Positions 18,227 through 26,679 of a stretch of 64,000 nt of DNA are shown piece by piece; within the stretch, counting starts at the first letter, position 1; each line of letters begins with the position of its first letter. Made by a program: the position numbers and the translations under genes. Origin of the DNA: VMCP01 sp964408945 (GTDB lineage Bacteria > Bacteroidota > Bacteroidia > NS11-12g > UBA955); the NCBI GenBank assembly GCA_964408945.1, contig CAYPBJ010000001.1:1-64000 (forward strand), read 5' to 3'. The notes under the pieces were generated by a model. The model ran no database searches and was not told the origin of the DNA. It was given only the letters and a program-made list of their open reading frames with translations.

Positions 18227-19483
18227 ATGAAAGAAGAAGTATTGCATCAATTTTGGCACCCAAAGCATTTGGGGCAAAATGTTTTCAAATTAGTCAACAA
18301 TCAAGTTTTAGAGATTCAAAGTTTTGGTGAAGTCAATCTACTTCAAGGACCTGATATTCATGGGTTTCGTGCGAGAATAGATGGGCAGCTTTTAGCCGGT
18401 TTCATGGAGATGCACTGGTTGTCAAGCGACTGGCTGAAACACCAACATTCGTCTGATTCTAAGTACGATAATGTGGTTTTGCATGTGGTATGGGAAGATG
18501 ATTTAAAAATGGAACCTTTACGCAATAAAGAGGGACAAATCCTGCCTACCTTAGAACTGTCGAGGTATTTCACGAAAAAAGATTTGCAAAAATTACATAT
18601 TGAGAGGCCAGTTGATTTGATGTGTGAGAACATTATTTGTGAAAGAAGGGATTTAAATTGGATTGGTGAAATCATTGAAAATCAAAAAAAGAGGGCGGTA
18701 TTTAAGAAATTGGATATCCAAAAAACGAAAATTCAAGAAATATTAGAATTTACCCAACATGATTGGGAGCAAACGGCTTGGATTTGGTTGGGCTCGTATT
18801 GCGTTGATCCGCAGAATAGATTATCGGCTGAAAGGGTTTTTAGGAATATTTCATTGAACAAGATGAAAAGAGGTAATTGGGAGGAGGTGTTGGTTGAGAT
18901 TTTGTATCGGTTTGGATTGTTTGAAGCAACTCCTGATTTGCCTATTTTCCGACAAATAATTCCGTTGGTTCAAAATAAGCTTTCGTATATGGAGGAGAAA
19001 ATGAACGAAAAGTGTGAACAGTTGCCTTGGTATCATGGAAAGGTTCGGTATCAAAACTATCCGTTGGTGAAATTCATTCAGTATTTATCGTTTGTTGCTT
19101 CTTGGGATGGAGATTTGACGGTATTGCTTGAGAATGAAGGTTCTTGGGTCAATTTGAATAAAAGTCAAAAGGGGATAGATTATAAATTTGGGTTTTCTAA
19201 ATTCGCAGGTGATCAGATTTTTCGAATTGCAGCAAATGCTTGGTTACCGTTGTTTTTGATTTATAAAGAACATAGAGATGAATCCTTGAGTGAAAATCAG
19301 ATTTTGAAATTATTGAAGGGATGGAAGCCTGAGGTTAATGGTATTGTAAAGAAATACAGAAAGATTGATGGTGCACCTTTGAATGCTTTTGATAGTTTCT
19401 CACAGATTTCGATGTGGCAGAATTGGTGCAGCGTAAAAAAATGCAGCAATTGTGAAATTGGGAAATCAATATGGAACGTATAA
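18227..19483 (+). CDS. DUF2851 family protein
   Basis: This 418-residue soluble protein matches the Bacteroidota DUF2851 family, seen in the N-terminal LHQFWHPKHLG segment and the VNLLQGPDIHGFRARIDG region. It ends with a small cysteine cluster (CSVKKCSNCEIG) that could bind a metal. No signal peptide or membrane helix is present. A GTG at 18224 directly precedes the chosen ATG. Function unknown; the N-terminal half has a nuclease-like beta-strand pattern, but I cannot assign active residues. Confidence 0.85.
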   Translation: MKEEVLHQFWHPKHLGQNVFKLVNNQVLEIQSFGEVNLLQGPDIHGFRARIDGQLLAGFMEMHWLSSDWLKHQHSSDSKYDNVVLHVVWEDDLKMEPLRNKEGQILPTLELSRYFTKKDLQKLHIERPVDLMCENIICERRDLNWIGEIIENQKKRAVFKKLDIQKTKIQEILEFTQHDWEQTAWIWLGSYCVDPQNRLSAERVFRNISLNKMKRGNWEEVLVEILYRFGLFEATPDLPIFRQIIPLVQNKLSYMEEKMNEKCEQLPWYHGKVRYQNYPLVKFIQYLSFVASWDGDLTVLLENEGSWVNLNKSQKGIDYKFGFSKFAGDQIFRIAANAWLPLFLIYKEHRDESLSENQILKLLKGWKPEVNGIVKKYRKIDGAPLNAFDSFSQISMWQNWCSVKKCSNCEIGKSIWNV

Positions 19484-19499
19484 ACTGATATTTTGGACT

Positions 19500-19507
19500 T
19501 AAATTTG
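19500..19507 (+). promoter_or_regulatory. -7 box of the L-2-hydroxyglutarate oxidase gene
   Basis: TAAATTTG fits TAnnTTTG and ends only 8 bases before the ATG at 19516, predicting a very short leader. No clear -33 element. Confidence 0.5.
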
Positions 19508-19515
19508 TAGAAATC

Positions 19516-20730
19516 ATGAAAAAAATCGCCATCATTGGAGGGGGAATTGTGGGTGTTGCAACAGCATATCAACTGTTGAATGAAACTTCGGATTGTGAGA
19601 TCATTCTTTTAGAAAAAGAGAACAGAGTGGCAGCGCATCAAACAGGCAATAATAGCGGAGTGATACATTCGGGTATTTATTACAAACCGGGTAGCTTAAA
19701 AGCCAAGAATTGTCTCAGAGGGTATGATTTTCTCATTGATTTTTGCAAAAAGCACAACATTGATTATGAACTTTGTGGTAAAGTGATTGTTGCCATCAAC
19801 GAACATGAAATTTCGGCCTTGGAGAAATTGTACGATCGTGGAAATGAGCATGGGCTAAAAGGCTTGAAGTATTTAACATCCCAAGAGATAAAAGAAATTG
19901 AACCGGAATGTACGGGAGTAAAAGGGGTTTTTGTTCCACAAACAGGAATTGTAGATTACAAACGGGTGACAGAGAAACTAGCAGAAGAGGTACTTCAAAA
20001 CTCGAGAGCTAGTATACTATTATCATCAAAAGTGAATGCAATTAGTTACAGCGATTCAAAGGTAAATATCGCTTACACGTCTCCTGAAGGCAGAAAAAAT
20101 ATTCAGGTGGATTATTCGATCAATTGCGCAGGACTTTACTGCGATAAAATAGCCGAGCTTTCTGGTGAGAAATTGAACGTAAGGATCATTCCATTCAGGG
20201 GTGAATATTTCACGGTGAAGCCAGAAAGGGCACATATTATCAAGAATTTGATTTATCCGGTGCCAGATTCGAATTTTCCGTTTTTAGGGGTGCATTTTAC
20301 CCGCCGAATTACGGGTGAAATTGAGGCTGGTCCCAATGCTGTTTTTGCATTTAAACGAGAGGGGTATAAGAAGACGGATTTTAGTGCAAGTGAATTTTTG
20401 GAGAGTATATTTTGGCGTGGATTCCAAAAGGTGGCCTTCAAATATTGGCAGACAGGTATTGGTGAGTACTACAGGTCGTTTTCAAAAAGAGCATTCACAA
20501 AGGCTCTTCAAAAGTTGGTTCCTGCCGTTACAATGAACGACTTAGAGCCAGCGGGAGCTGGGGTTAGAGCTCAAGCTTGCGACAAGCAAGGGAATTTGAT
20601 TGATGATTTCTATATCCAAGAGTCTGAGCAGTTTATACATGTGTTGAATGCTCCTAGTCCGGCGGCTACGTCATCGTTGTCAATTGGAATGCATATTTCT
20701 GATAGAGCCCGAGAAAAATGGGGAATCTAA
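19516..20730 (+). CDS. lhgO: L-2-hydroxyglutarate oxidase/dehydrogenase
   Basis: This 404-residue FAD enzyme of the DAO superfamily has the dinucleotide-binding motif GGGIVGVATAYQL at residues 8-20. The family-specific NNSGVIHSGIYYKPGSLKA segment follows at about 51-69. The end contains the second FAD-contact region (GAGVRAQACD). LhgO oxidises L-2-hydroxyglutarate, a toxic side product of malate dehydrogenase, to 2-oxoglutarate. Length and motifs fit the family closely. The last 13 bases overlap the next gene, so the two are co-transcribed. Confidence 0.93.
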   Translation: MKKIAIIGGGIVGVATAYQLLNETSDCEIILLEKENRVAAHQTGNNSGVIHSGIYYKPGSLKAKNCLRGYDFLIDFCKKHNIDYELCGKVIVAINEHEISALEKLYDRGNEHGLKGLKYLTSQEIKEIEPECTGVKGVFVPQTGIVDYKRVTEKLAEEVLQNSRASILLSSKVNAISYSDSKVNIAYTSPEGRKNIQVDYSINCAGLYCDKIAELSGEKLNVRIIPFRGEYFTVKPERAHIIKNLIYPVPDSNFPFLGVHFTRRITGEIEAGPNAVFAFKREGYKKTDFSASEFLESIFWRGFQKVAFKYWQTGIGEYYRSFSKRAFTKALQKLVPAVTMNDLEPAGAGVRAQACDKQGNLIDDFYIQESEQFIHVLNAPSPAATSSLSIGMHISDRAREKWGI

Positions 20731-21329
20731 AAGAAGTTTTAACGAAGTATTTACCCTCGGGCAGCGTAGATTATGCCCATGACTTACTTTGGAAATATGG
20801 AATTCAGTTGCATATCAAGAAGCCTCGTACTACTAAATTTGGAGATTATAGGTATCCCAAGCCCGGCGAACCACACCGAATCAGCGTCAATAACAATTTA
20901 AATCCTTATGCTTTTTTGGTGACTTTTTTGCATGAAGCAGCTCATTTAGTGAACTTCGAAAAGCGGGGCAGGCACAATATAAAGCCGCATGGAAAGGAGT
21001 GGAAATTGGAGTTTAGAGAAATTGCAACTCCGGTTTTGAACAAAGAGTTTTTACCAGAACCGGTATTATTCGCGCTGGATGGATATTTAAGAAATCCTAA
21101 AGCGAGCAGTTGCACTGATCCCAAACTTTTCAGGACATTGAAGCAATACGACCTTCAACAAGACAATAAATTGATGGTGGAAGAAGTGCCGATGGAGGGT
21201 AATTTCAGAACCAAAGATGGACGTGTTTTCAGGAAAGTGGAGAAGTTGAGAAGCAGATATCGTTGTATTGAGGTGAAAACAGCCAAAATATACCTTGTTC
21301 CGGGTTTAATGGAAGTAGAGTTGGTTTAA
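20718..21329 (+). CDS. SprT-like zinc metallopeptidase domain protein
   Basis: This 203-residue protein contains HEAAHLVNF (residues about 74-82), the SprT-type HExxH, followed by a third possible ligand in IKPHGKEWKLEF. The C-terminal part (RYRCIEVKTAKIYLVPGLMEVEL) is the usual Bacteroidota ending. The classical CxxC zinc ribbon is not intact: only two cysteines remain. SprT/Spartan proteins cut protein-DNA crosslinks in some organisms; the bacterial role is unclear. The gene overlaps lhgO by 13 bases. Confidence 0.82.
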   Translation: MGNLKEVLTKYLPSGSVDYAHDLLWKYGIQLHIKKPRTTKFGDYRYPKPGEPHRISVNNNLNPYAFLVTFLHEAAHLVNFEKRGRHNIKPHGKEWKLEFREIATPVLNKEFLPEPVLFALDGYLRNPKASSCTDPKLFRTLKQYDLQQDNKLMVEEVPMEGNFRTKDGRVFRKVEKLRSRYRCIEVKTAKIYLVPGLMEVELV

Positions 21330-21330
21330 T

Positions 21331-21338
21331 TATCTTTG
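21331..21338 (+). promoter_or_regulatory. -7 box of the family 2 glycosyltransferase gene
   Basis: TATCTTTG matches TAnnTTTG, 12 bases before the ATG at 21351. It overlaps the region of the alternative ATG at 21336 and so supports the downstream start. Confidence 0.5.
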
Positions 21339-21350
21339 CTTCTTGACTTT

Positions 21351-22064
21351 ATGAAAACCTTATCTATTGTAATTCCGGCCTACAACGAAGCAGCAACCAT
21401 TCATTTGATTTTAAATAAGGTAGCAGAGGTAAAGTTGTTAGGAGGAATGGCAAAAGAGGTTATTGTTGTTGATGATGCTTCGAAAGACGATACGTGGAAG
21501 GTTTTAAACGAGTATCAAAAGCAGAATCCCGAGCAAAACTTACAACTCTTCCAGCATCCTGTAAACCAAGGCAAGGGAGCGGCCTTGCATACTGGTATTC
21601 AGAAGGCAACGGGCGAAGTTACTGTGATTCAAGATGCTGATTTAGAATATGACCCACATGAATTTAATTTGTTGTTAGATCCAATTTATAGGGATGTAGC
21701 GGATGTGGTTTACGGTTCCCGATTTATGGGTGGAAATCCGCACAGAATATTGTTCTTTTGGCACAGCATTGGCAATAAATTCTTGACCTTTTTGAGTAAC
21801 ATGTTCACCAATCTCAATTTGACAGATATGGAAACATGCTATAAGATGTTCAGAACAGATGTTTTACAGCAGCTAAAACTGAAGGAAAAGAGATTTGGAT
21901 TTGAACCTGAAGTGACTGCAAAAATGGCTCGAGTTCCCAAAATAAGAATATACGAAGTAGGAATTTCTTATTATGGAAGAACGTTTGAAGAAGGCAAGAA
22001 AATTGGATGGAAAGACGGGTTTAGAGCTATTTATTGTATTCTAAAATATAATCTTTTCGCTTAA
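21351..22064 (+). CDS. Family 2 glycosyltransferase, polyprenyl-phosphate sugar synthase-like
   Basis: This 237-residue enzyme has a GT-A fold. It opens with LSIVIPAYNEAATI, then has the nucleotide-binding VVDDASKDDT and the metal-binding QDADLEYD. Length and the segment GSRFMGGNPHR resemble dolichyl-phosphate mannose/glucose synthases that charge a lipid carrier for envelope glycosylation. No membrane helices are evident. I chose the ATG at 21351 over 21336 because the conserved domain begins there and a -7 box sits at 21331-21338. Its last 38 bases overlap the convergent Ycf48-like gene. Confidence 0.88.
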   Translation: MKTLSIVIPAYNEAATIHLILNKVAEVKLLGGMAKEVIVVDDASKDDTWKVLNEYQKQNPEQNLQLFQHPVNQGKGAALHTGIQKATGEVTVIQDADLEYDPHEFNLLLDPIYRDVADVVYGSRFMGGNPHRILFFWHSIGNKFLTFLSNMFTNLNLTDMETCYKMFRTDVLQQLKLKEKRFGFEPEVTAKMARVPKIRIYEVGISYYGRTFEEGKKIGWKDGFRAIYCILKYNLFA

Positions 22065-23208
22065 TTGGATAAAACAGTTTTTGTTTTCCGACCATCCACA
22101 AATAGTTTTCAGATTTTTGAATCGCGTTACTAACTGGCATATCTGAAGGCAGTCCAGATTGGATATTATTAGTTCCAACAGCGGCAAAACTCTCATCGCC
22201 GGTTGCTAAAATACCGCTAACGTACCCCTTGTAATTCATAGGAATCACTTTGTTTTCACGGGTTAATTTCCAAACGGTTTGTGTATCAGCAAGAGGATAT
22301 TGCCAATGTCCACCGCCCAAGAAATATTCTTTAATTGGTTTTATATTGGCAAACTTATCATGGCGAGAAGTCACATGATTCTCAGAAGGTATTTCAGACA
22401 TGGCATATATTCCCCAGCCGGCTCCTTCAGGAAGCGGAATGGAAATGTCTGTATAATTCTCTTCCAGTAATACAAGGTTGGTTTTTGTATCATCAATGGC
22501 TAATTTTAGTGATGCTCTTCTTATTGAGGCACCTTTTTCACCTCCGCCACCAATAACTAAGCCTAAGTCAATATTTTTATTATGTTTGATCCAAAATTCA
22601 ATATTTACTGAGCTCCCACTCGCAGCGTACATAGAGCTTAATTTGGGTGAGATAGAGTTCCATTTTCCGTCGGGGATTTTAAACCATGTCTTACCATTAT
22701 CTTGGGTAAGGTAAGAATATAGATGGGTTGAATCAATTGGGTCACCAAACAACACGCCGTAAGAACCTTCAAAATCAATAGCATCAAAGAATACATTTCG
22801 TCGATAATCATTGAAAACTTCGGTCCAGGTTTTGCCACCATTGGTGGTTCTTAATAGTACTCCTGAATCGCCAGCGCTCATAGCAATGGCTTCCGAAGGA
22901 TCCCATGCATGTATGTCTCTGAAGTCTTTTCTTTCAAAACCAATTGGGGAGCAATTCAGCCATTGCATGGAATTTCCCAAACGAAAGATCTGTCCTTTAG
23001 AACCAGAAACCCAAACAATTGAATCAGACAGTACGTGTAGTCCGCGATAGGATTGTGCTGTAATAAAATTGAAGTTTAAAAATAAAAATACCAAAAGAAA
23101 TGAGCGTGATTTTAGATAGGTGTCAATGAAACACTTGTTTCTACAAACTAATTGAATACGTGATGATTGGCGGTATGTTAAGTTTTTGAAAATAATGTAA
23201 ATATTCAT
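22027..23208 (-). CDS. Ycf48-like / BNR-repeat beta-propeller protein
   Basis: This 393-residue protein has a hydrophobic export signal near residues 35-51 (LLVFLFLNFNFITAQ) preceded by an unusually long polar N terminus. No other start codon lies close to the signal, so the ATG at 23208 is kept with some doubt. The mature part has BNR/Asp-box-like propeller motifs (RTTNGGKTWTEV; TQDNGKTWFKI) typical of Ycf48-like proteins. It is likely periplasmic or lipid-free exported; ligand unknown. The 3' end overlaps the convergent glycosyltransferase gene by 38 bases. Confidence 0.78.
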   Translation of the reverse strand: MNIYIIFKNLTYRQSSRIQLVCRNKCFIDTYLKSRSFLLVFLFLNFNFITAQSYRGLHVLSDSIVWVSGSKGQIFRLGNSMQWLNCSPIGFERKDFRDIHAWDPSEAIAMSAGDSGVLLRTTNGGKTWTEVFNDYRRNVFFDAIDFEGSYGVLFGDPIDSTHLYSYLTQDNGKTWFKIPDGKWNSISPKLSSMYAASGSSVNIEFWIKHNKNIDLGLVIGGGGEKGASIRRASLKLAIDDTKTNLVLLEENYTDISIPLPEGAGWGIYAMSEIPSENHVTSRHDKFANIKPIKEYFLGGGHWQYPLADTQTVWKLTRENKVIPMNYKGYVSGILATGDESFAAVGTNNIQSGLPSDMPVSNAIQKSENYLWMVGKQKLFYPIKRKDYILEYNK

Positions 23209-23257
23209 TGTGAAGTTGGACGGAATTTAGTTATTTTGTTACAAATCATATCTGCCT

Positions 23258-24019
23258 ATGGATGAAAAAAATACAAGCATTTTATTTACAATCGACAAAA
23301 ACTACCAACTAGAACCAGCTCTTACGGCTGTCAAATCCTTAGCAAGAAAAACTCAGGGAAAGATTATCTATGTTCAAACTGATGAGTCACTTGTTGTTGA
23401 AGGGCAATCTGGGGTCTTTGAAGTGATGAGGATAGCTTCAACACTTTGGAAAGGATTGGCAAAGGTTGCACAAGAACAGGGAGTTAAAATGGTTTTGATT
23501 TCTGCACCCTATCAGAAAGGTGGGTTATTAGGTGGAGGTATGTCTGCATGTGTTAAGAGTTTTGACAAATGCAGAATTGTTTACCTAAATCAAAGTCAAA
23601 ATTGGTTAGAGCCGCGCAATATGTTGTTGCCCATTGATGGTAATTCGGAAACCAGGCAAAAGTTGTTTGCCACCTCTGATTGGGCGAAGAGTTACTTAAG
23701 TTTGGTAACGGTTTTGGGTGTTTCACATCCTAAAGACACTGAAGATCAAAAGTATTCTCACATGTATGCACTTCAAGCAAAAATTTACATGGAAGAACGT
23801 AAGATCAATGTGAAACTTGAAGAGGTACAAAATAAAAGTTGTGCTGAGGCGGTGCTTGCAAAATCCAATGATTTGCCAAATTGTTGGATTGCAGCGGTAA
23901 GCAACTCAGATGGTGCTTTTAAAACGAGTGCTTTTCAGGCAGTCTGTGAACAAGCGAAAGTTCCGATTTTGATTTCGCCGTACCAAGAAGTGGTGGGTAC
24001 CGGTTCCGTTGGCTATTAA
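23258..24019 (+). CDS. Universal stress protein-like, two alpha/beta domains
   Basis: The 253-residue cytoplasmic protein appears to hold two Usp-like halves. The second half (about 118-253) begins MLLPIDGNSETRQKL, close to the start of a UspA domain, and continues with a VLGVSHPKD strand-turn. The classical ATP-binding GxxGxxxxGS(V) end is reduced to VGTGSVGY at the very C terminus. It is transcribed away from the Ycf48-like gene and followed by a terminator, so it is a single-gene unit. Function uncertain; assignment rests on fold-like patterns. Confidence 0.6.
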   Translation: MDEKNTSILFTIDKNYQLEPALTAVKSLARKTQGKIIYVQTDESLVVEGQSGVFEVMRIASTLWKGLAKVAQEQGVKMVLISAPYQKGGLLGGGMSACVKSFDKCRIVYLNQSQNWLEPRNMLLPIDGNSETRQKLFATSDWAKSYLSLVTVLGVSHPKDTEDQKYSHMYALQAKIYMEERKINVKLEEVQNKSCAEAVLAKSNDLPNCWIAAVSNSDGAFKTSAFQAVCEQAKVPILISPYQEVVGTGSVGY

Positions 24020-24048
24020 AAAGTGTATTTTTTGTCGAAAAACACCTT

Positions 24049-24074
24049 AGGGTCGCTAAAAGCGGCCCTTTTTT
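24049..24074 (+). terminator. Rho-independent terminator after the USP-like gene
   Basis: AGGGTCGC, loop TAAAA, GCGGCCCT, then a T run: an 8-bp stem with one G-T pair. A second imperfect hairpin (GTGT...ACAC) directly precedes it at about 24022-24046. Confidence 0.85.
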
Positions 24075-24121
24075 AATTCTACTGTTGCAGTATTGATGAT
24101 AGTTAGCGAAATTGCAACGTT

Positions 24122-24901
24122 ATGCAGCCAATTCGTACAGTTCAAGATTATTTATCGGCCGGAGAAACCCCTGAAATTCTTTTTTGGGTTGGTTGCGCTG
24201 GAAGCTTTGATGAACGCGCCCAAAGGGTAAGTCGCGCATTTTCCGAGATTCTGCAAAAAGCCGATGTGAAATTTGCTATTTTAGGAGTTGAGGAAGGTTG
24301 TACCGGTGATCCAGCAAAACGTGCCGGAAATGAGTTCCTTTTTCAAATGCAGGCCATGCAAAATATTGAAGTTCTCAATGGATACGGAATTCAAAGAATT
24401 GTTACTGCTTGTCCGCATTGTTTCAATACCCTAAAAAATGAATATCCTTCGCTAGGTGGAAACTATCAAGTTGTACATCACACCCAACTCATCAATGAGT
24501 TGCTAGAATCTGGTAAGTTATCTATTGAAGGTGGTCCATACAAAGGAAAGAAAATCACGTATCACGATAGTTGCTATTTGGGTAGGTCTAACGGAATTTA
24601 TGAAGCTCCAAGAATGGTCATTGAGCGTTTAGATGCAGACTTGACCGAAATGAAACGTTGCAAAACCAATGGTTTGTGCTGCGGTGCCGGAGGGGCTCAG
24701 ATGTTTAAGGAAGCTGAACATGGTGACAAAGAAATCAATATTGAACGAGCAGAAGAGGCTTTAAATACCCAAGCTGAAATCATTGCAGTCAATTGTCCGT
24801 TCTGCATGACCATGATGAAAGACGGAACAAAACACTTCGAAAAAGAAGATGAAGTAGAAGTTCTAGATATTGCCGAATTAGTTAACAAGCACCTCAATTA
24901 A
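24122..24901 (+). CDS. CCG-domain iron-sulfur protein (HdrB/LutA-like)
   Basis: This 259-residue protein carries two CCG-type cysteine sets. The first is WVGCAGS, EEGCTGD and CPHC; the second is HDSCYLG, GLCCGAGG and NCPFC. The second set is the full Cx..CCGx..CxxC signature; in the first the CC pair is reduced to GC. Such domains bind 4Fe-4S clusters in heterodisulfide reductase subunit B and in glycolate or lactate oxidation proteins. It is cytoplasmic, with no membrane helices. In this lineage it usually pairs with a ferredoxin-type subunit, but none is adjacent here. The exact redox partner is unknown. Confidence 0.85.
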   Translation: MQPIRTVQDYLSAGETPEILFWVGCAGSFDERAQRVSRAFSEILQKADVKFAILGVEEGCTGDPAKRAGNEFLFQMQAMQNIEVLNGYGIQRIVTACPHCFNTLKNEYPSLGGNYQVVHHTQLINELLESGKLSIEGGPYKGKKITYHDSCYLGRSNGIYEAPRMVIERLDADLTEMKRCKTNGLCCGAGGAQMFKEAEHGDKEINIERAEEALNTQAEIIAVNCPFCMTMMKDGTKHFEKEDEVEVLDIAELVNKHLN

Positions 24902-24912
24902 TCTAACGTTCT

Positions 24913-25398
24913 GTGCTATTAGCAAATTTACCCGCGCATTCTCGACTTTGGTTTTTTGGCGCCCATCGCATTTTAAGTGAGCATGAAATAGTAGTGTTAA
25001 ATCAGGCGATGTCAGCTTTTGTGTCCTCATGGAAGGCCCATGGAGCCCAACTTTCTGCTGATTATTCCATTCAACACGAAGCAATACTTATTGTTGGTGT
25101 AGATGAGTCAGTTGCACCACCAACCGGTTGCAGCATAGATAAGGTTTTTCAATTACTCAAAGATTTTCAAAGTCAAACAGGTGTTGATTTCTTCCAAAGA
25201 ACACTAATATGGGAAGCCTTCTGCAATACCACTGAGATTTATACCATAGATACTGCCAAACAGGCTCTTGAATCTGGCCGAATCAAGAGTAACACTCTGA
25301 TTTTAAATCCATTAATTACCGAGTTGATTCAGGCCAGAGAATCAATGTACATTCCTTTGAATGAATCATGGGCCGCACCAAAACTTGGACTTAATTAA
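24913..25398 (+). CDS. Conserved hypothetical protein after the Fe-S protein
   Basis: This 161-residue soluble protein starts at GTG, 11 bases after the preceding stop. I recognise it as a Bacteroidota family sometimes labelled ABC transporter ATPase, but it contains no Walker A or signature motif, so that label is unsupported. Visible features are an N-terminal LWFFGAHRIL segment, HEAILIVGVDES and a conserved C-terminal WAAPKLGLN. Its position right behind the CCG protein suggests a linked function, but none can be assigned. Confidence 0.7.
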   Translation: MLLANLPAHSRLWFFGAHRILSEHEIVVLNQAMSAFVSSWKAHGAQLSADYSIQHEAILIVGVDESVAPPTGCSIDKVFQLLKDFQSQTGVDFFQRTLIWEAFCNTTEIYTIDTAKQALESGRIKSNTLILNPLITELIQARESMYIPLNESWAAPKLGLN

Positions 25399-25404
25399 AA
25401 AATA

Positions 25405-26679
25405 ATGAAAGATCGCCGAATAGCAATTCTGTTTTTAACCATTTTTATTGATCTTTTGGGATTTGGAATCGTCATTCCCATTCTCCCCAATTTGGCCAAG
25501 GAACTATCTGTTGAGTCAGGCACAACCATCAATCCGGATGTCGCTGTTGGACTCATTGCTGCAGTGTTTTCCATCATTCAGTTCATTTTCGCCCCTTTAT
25601 TTGGAAGCTTATCTGATAGAATTGGCCGTAGACCCATCATTTTGGGCTCCATTTTGGTGAATGCTTTCGGATACGTTCTGTTTGGTTTGTCGCAGTCATT
25701 TTGGGTCTTGATTTTAGCAAGAATTATCTCCGGATTCGGTAGTGCTAATATTTCAGCAGCTCAAGCTTACATTGCCGATATTACCAACTATGAAGATAGG
25801 GCAAAGAAAATGGGTATTATTGGTGCTGCTTTTGGATTGGGATTTGTTTTTGGTCCTCCTCTCGGAGGATGGCTATACGGTTCCGAAACATTGTTTGGGT
25901 TTGATGTAAAGCAGTTGTTTCATATTCACGAATCAGCAAATCATTCTCTTTTTATAGTAGGTTTATTTACTGCAATGCTTTGCCTTTTGAATTTTGTGTT
26001 GGCTTGGAGGTTCCTTCCTGAAAGCAATACCCAAAAAACAACCGTAAAAAGAAGTCCAACAGAAACCTTCACTGGAATGCTAGAAGCTCGAAAAATTCCT
26101 GTAATTAGCGAGCTTATGTTGATTAATTTTATTTACATCGCTGCTTTCTCAATGATGCAAATTAACGCTAGCGTACTTTGGAAAGAAAAATATGATTTAA
26201 ACCCAGTGGCCATTGGAAATATTTTTGGAGTAATCGGAGTTTTTAGTGCTGTAGTTCAAGGTGGACTTATTGGAGTTTTTCAAAAGAAATTGGGCTTGCG
26301 AAAGATGCTTATTTGGGGCGCTCCCATTGCTGGAATTGGACTTTCATTGATTCCCCTACCGTCGAAAGAGTGGTTTTATGCCGTTCAATTTTTTGCTATC
26401 TTCTGCCTTGCATTGGCTAACGGGCTGTTGATGCCGGCCATCAATAGCTTAGTTTCCTTAAATGCGCCAGCAAATGCTCAAGGTCAAATGTTGGGTATCA
26501 TGCAATCGCTCGGTTCATTAGCGAGAGCTGTAGGTCCGTTGCTTAGTGGACTTTTATACGCGCAGTTTTACATGCTCCCATACTTGGCCGGCGGAATTTT
26601 GATGATGATCAATTTTGGTTTAGCAATTATATTAGCAAAACAATTAAACCAATCTCCACAGGAAATTGTCAAAGATTAA
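25405..26679 (+). CDS. MFS transporter, TetA/drug:H+ antiporter type
   Basis: This 424-residue protein has about twelve membrane helices. The N terminus (IFIDLLGFGIVIPILP) and the loop 2-3 motif GSLSDRIGRRP are diagnostic of the DHA1/TetA group. The motif C-like GLGFVFGPPLGG in helix 5 is typical of antiporters. It probably exports a small hydrophobic compound; a role in drug resistance is not shown by sequence. It begins 7 bases after the previous gene, and its last 14 bases overlap the next one. Confidence 0.88.
   Translation: MKDRRIAILFLTIFIDLLGFGIVIPILPNLAKELSVESGTTINPDVAVGLIAAVFSIIQFIFAPLFGSLSDRIGRRPIILGSILVNAFGYVLFGLSQSFWVLILARIISGFGSANISAAQAYIADITNYEDRAKKMGIIGAAFGLGFVFGPPLGGWLYGSETLFGFDVKQLFHIHESANHSLFIVGLFTAMLCLLNFVLAWRFLPESNTQKTTVKRSPTETFTGMLEARKIPVISELMLINFIYIAAFSMMQINASVLWKEKYDLNPVAIGNIFGVIGVFSAVVQGGLIGVFQKKLGLRKMLIWGAPIAGIGLSLIPLPSKEWFYAVQFFAIFCLALANGLLMPAINSLVSLNAPANAQGQMLGIMQSLGSLARAVGPLLSGLLYAQFYMLPYLAGGILMMINFGLAIILAKQLNQSPQEIVKD

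Noticed and set aside
21336..21350. Upstream ATG of the family 2 glycosyltransferase
   Set aside because: It lies within or next to the -7 box, and the conserved domain begins at the ATG at 21351.
24913..25398. ABC transporter ATPase label for the 161-residue protein
   Set aside because: No Walker A, Walker B or signature motif is present.
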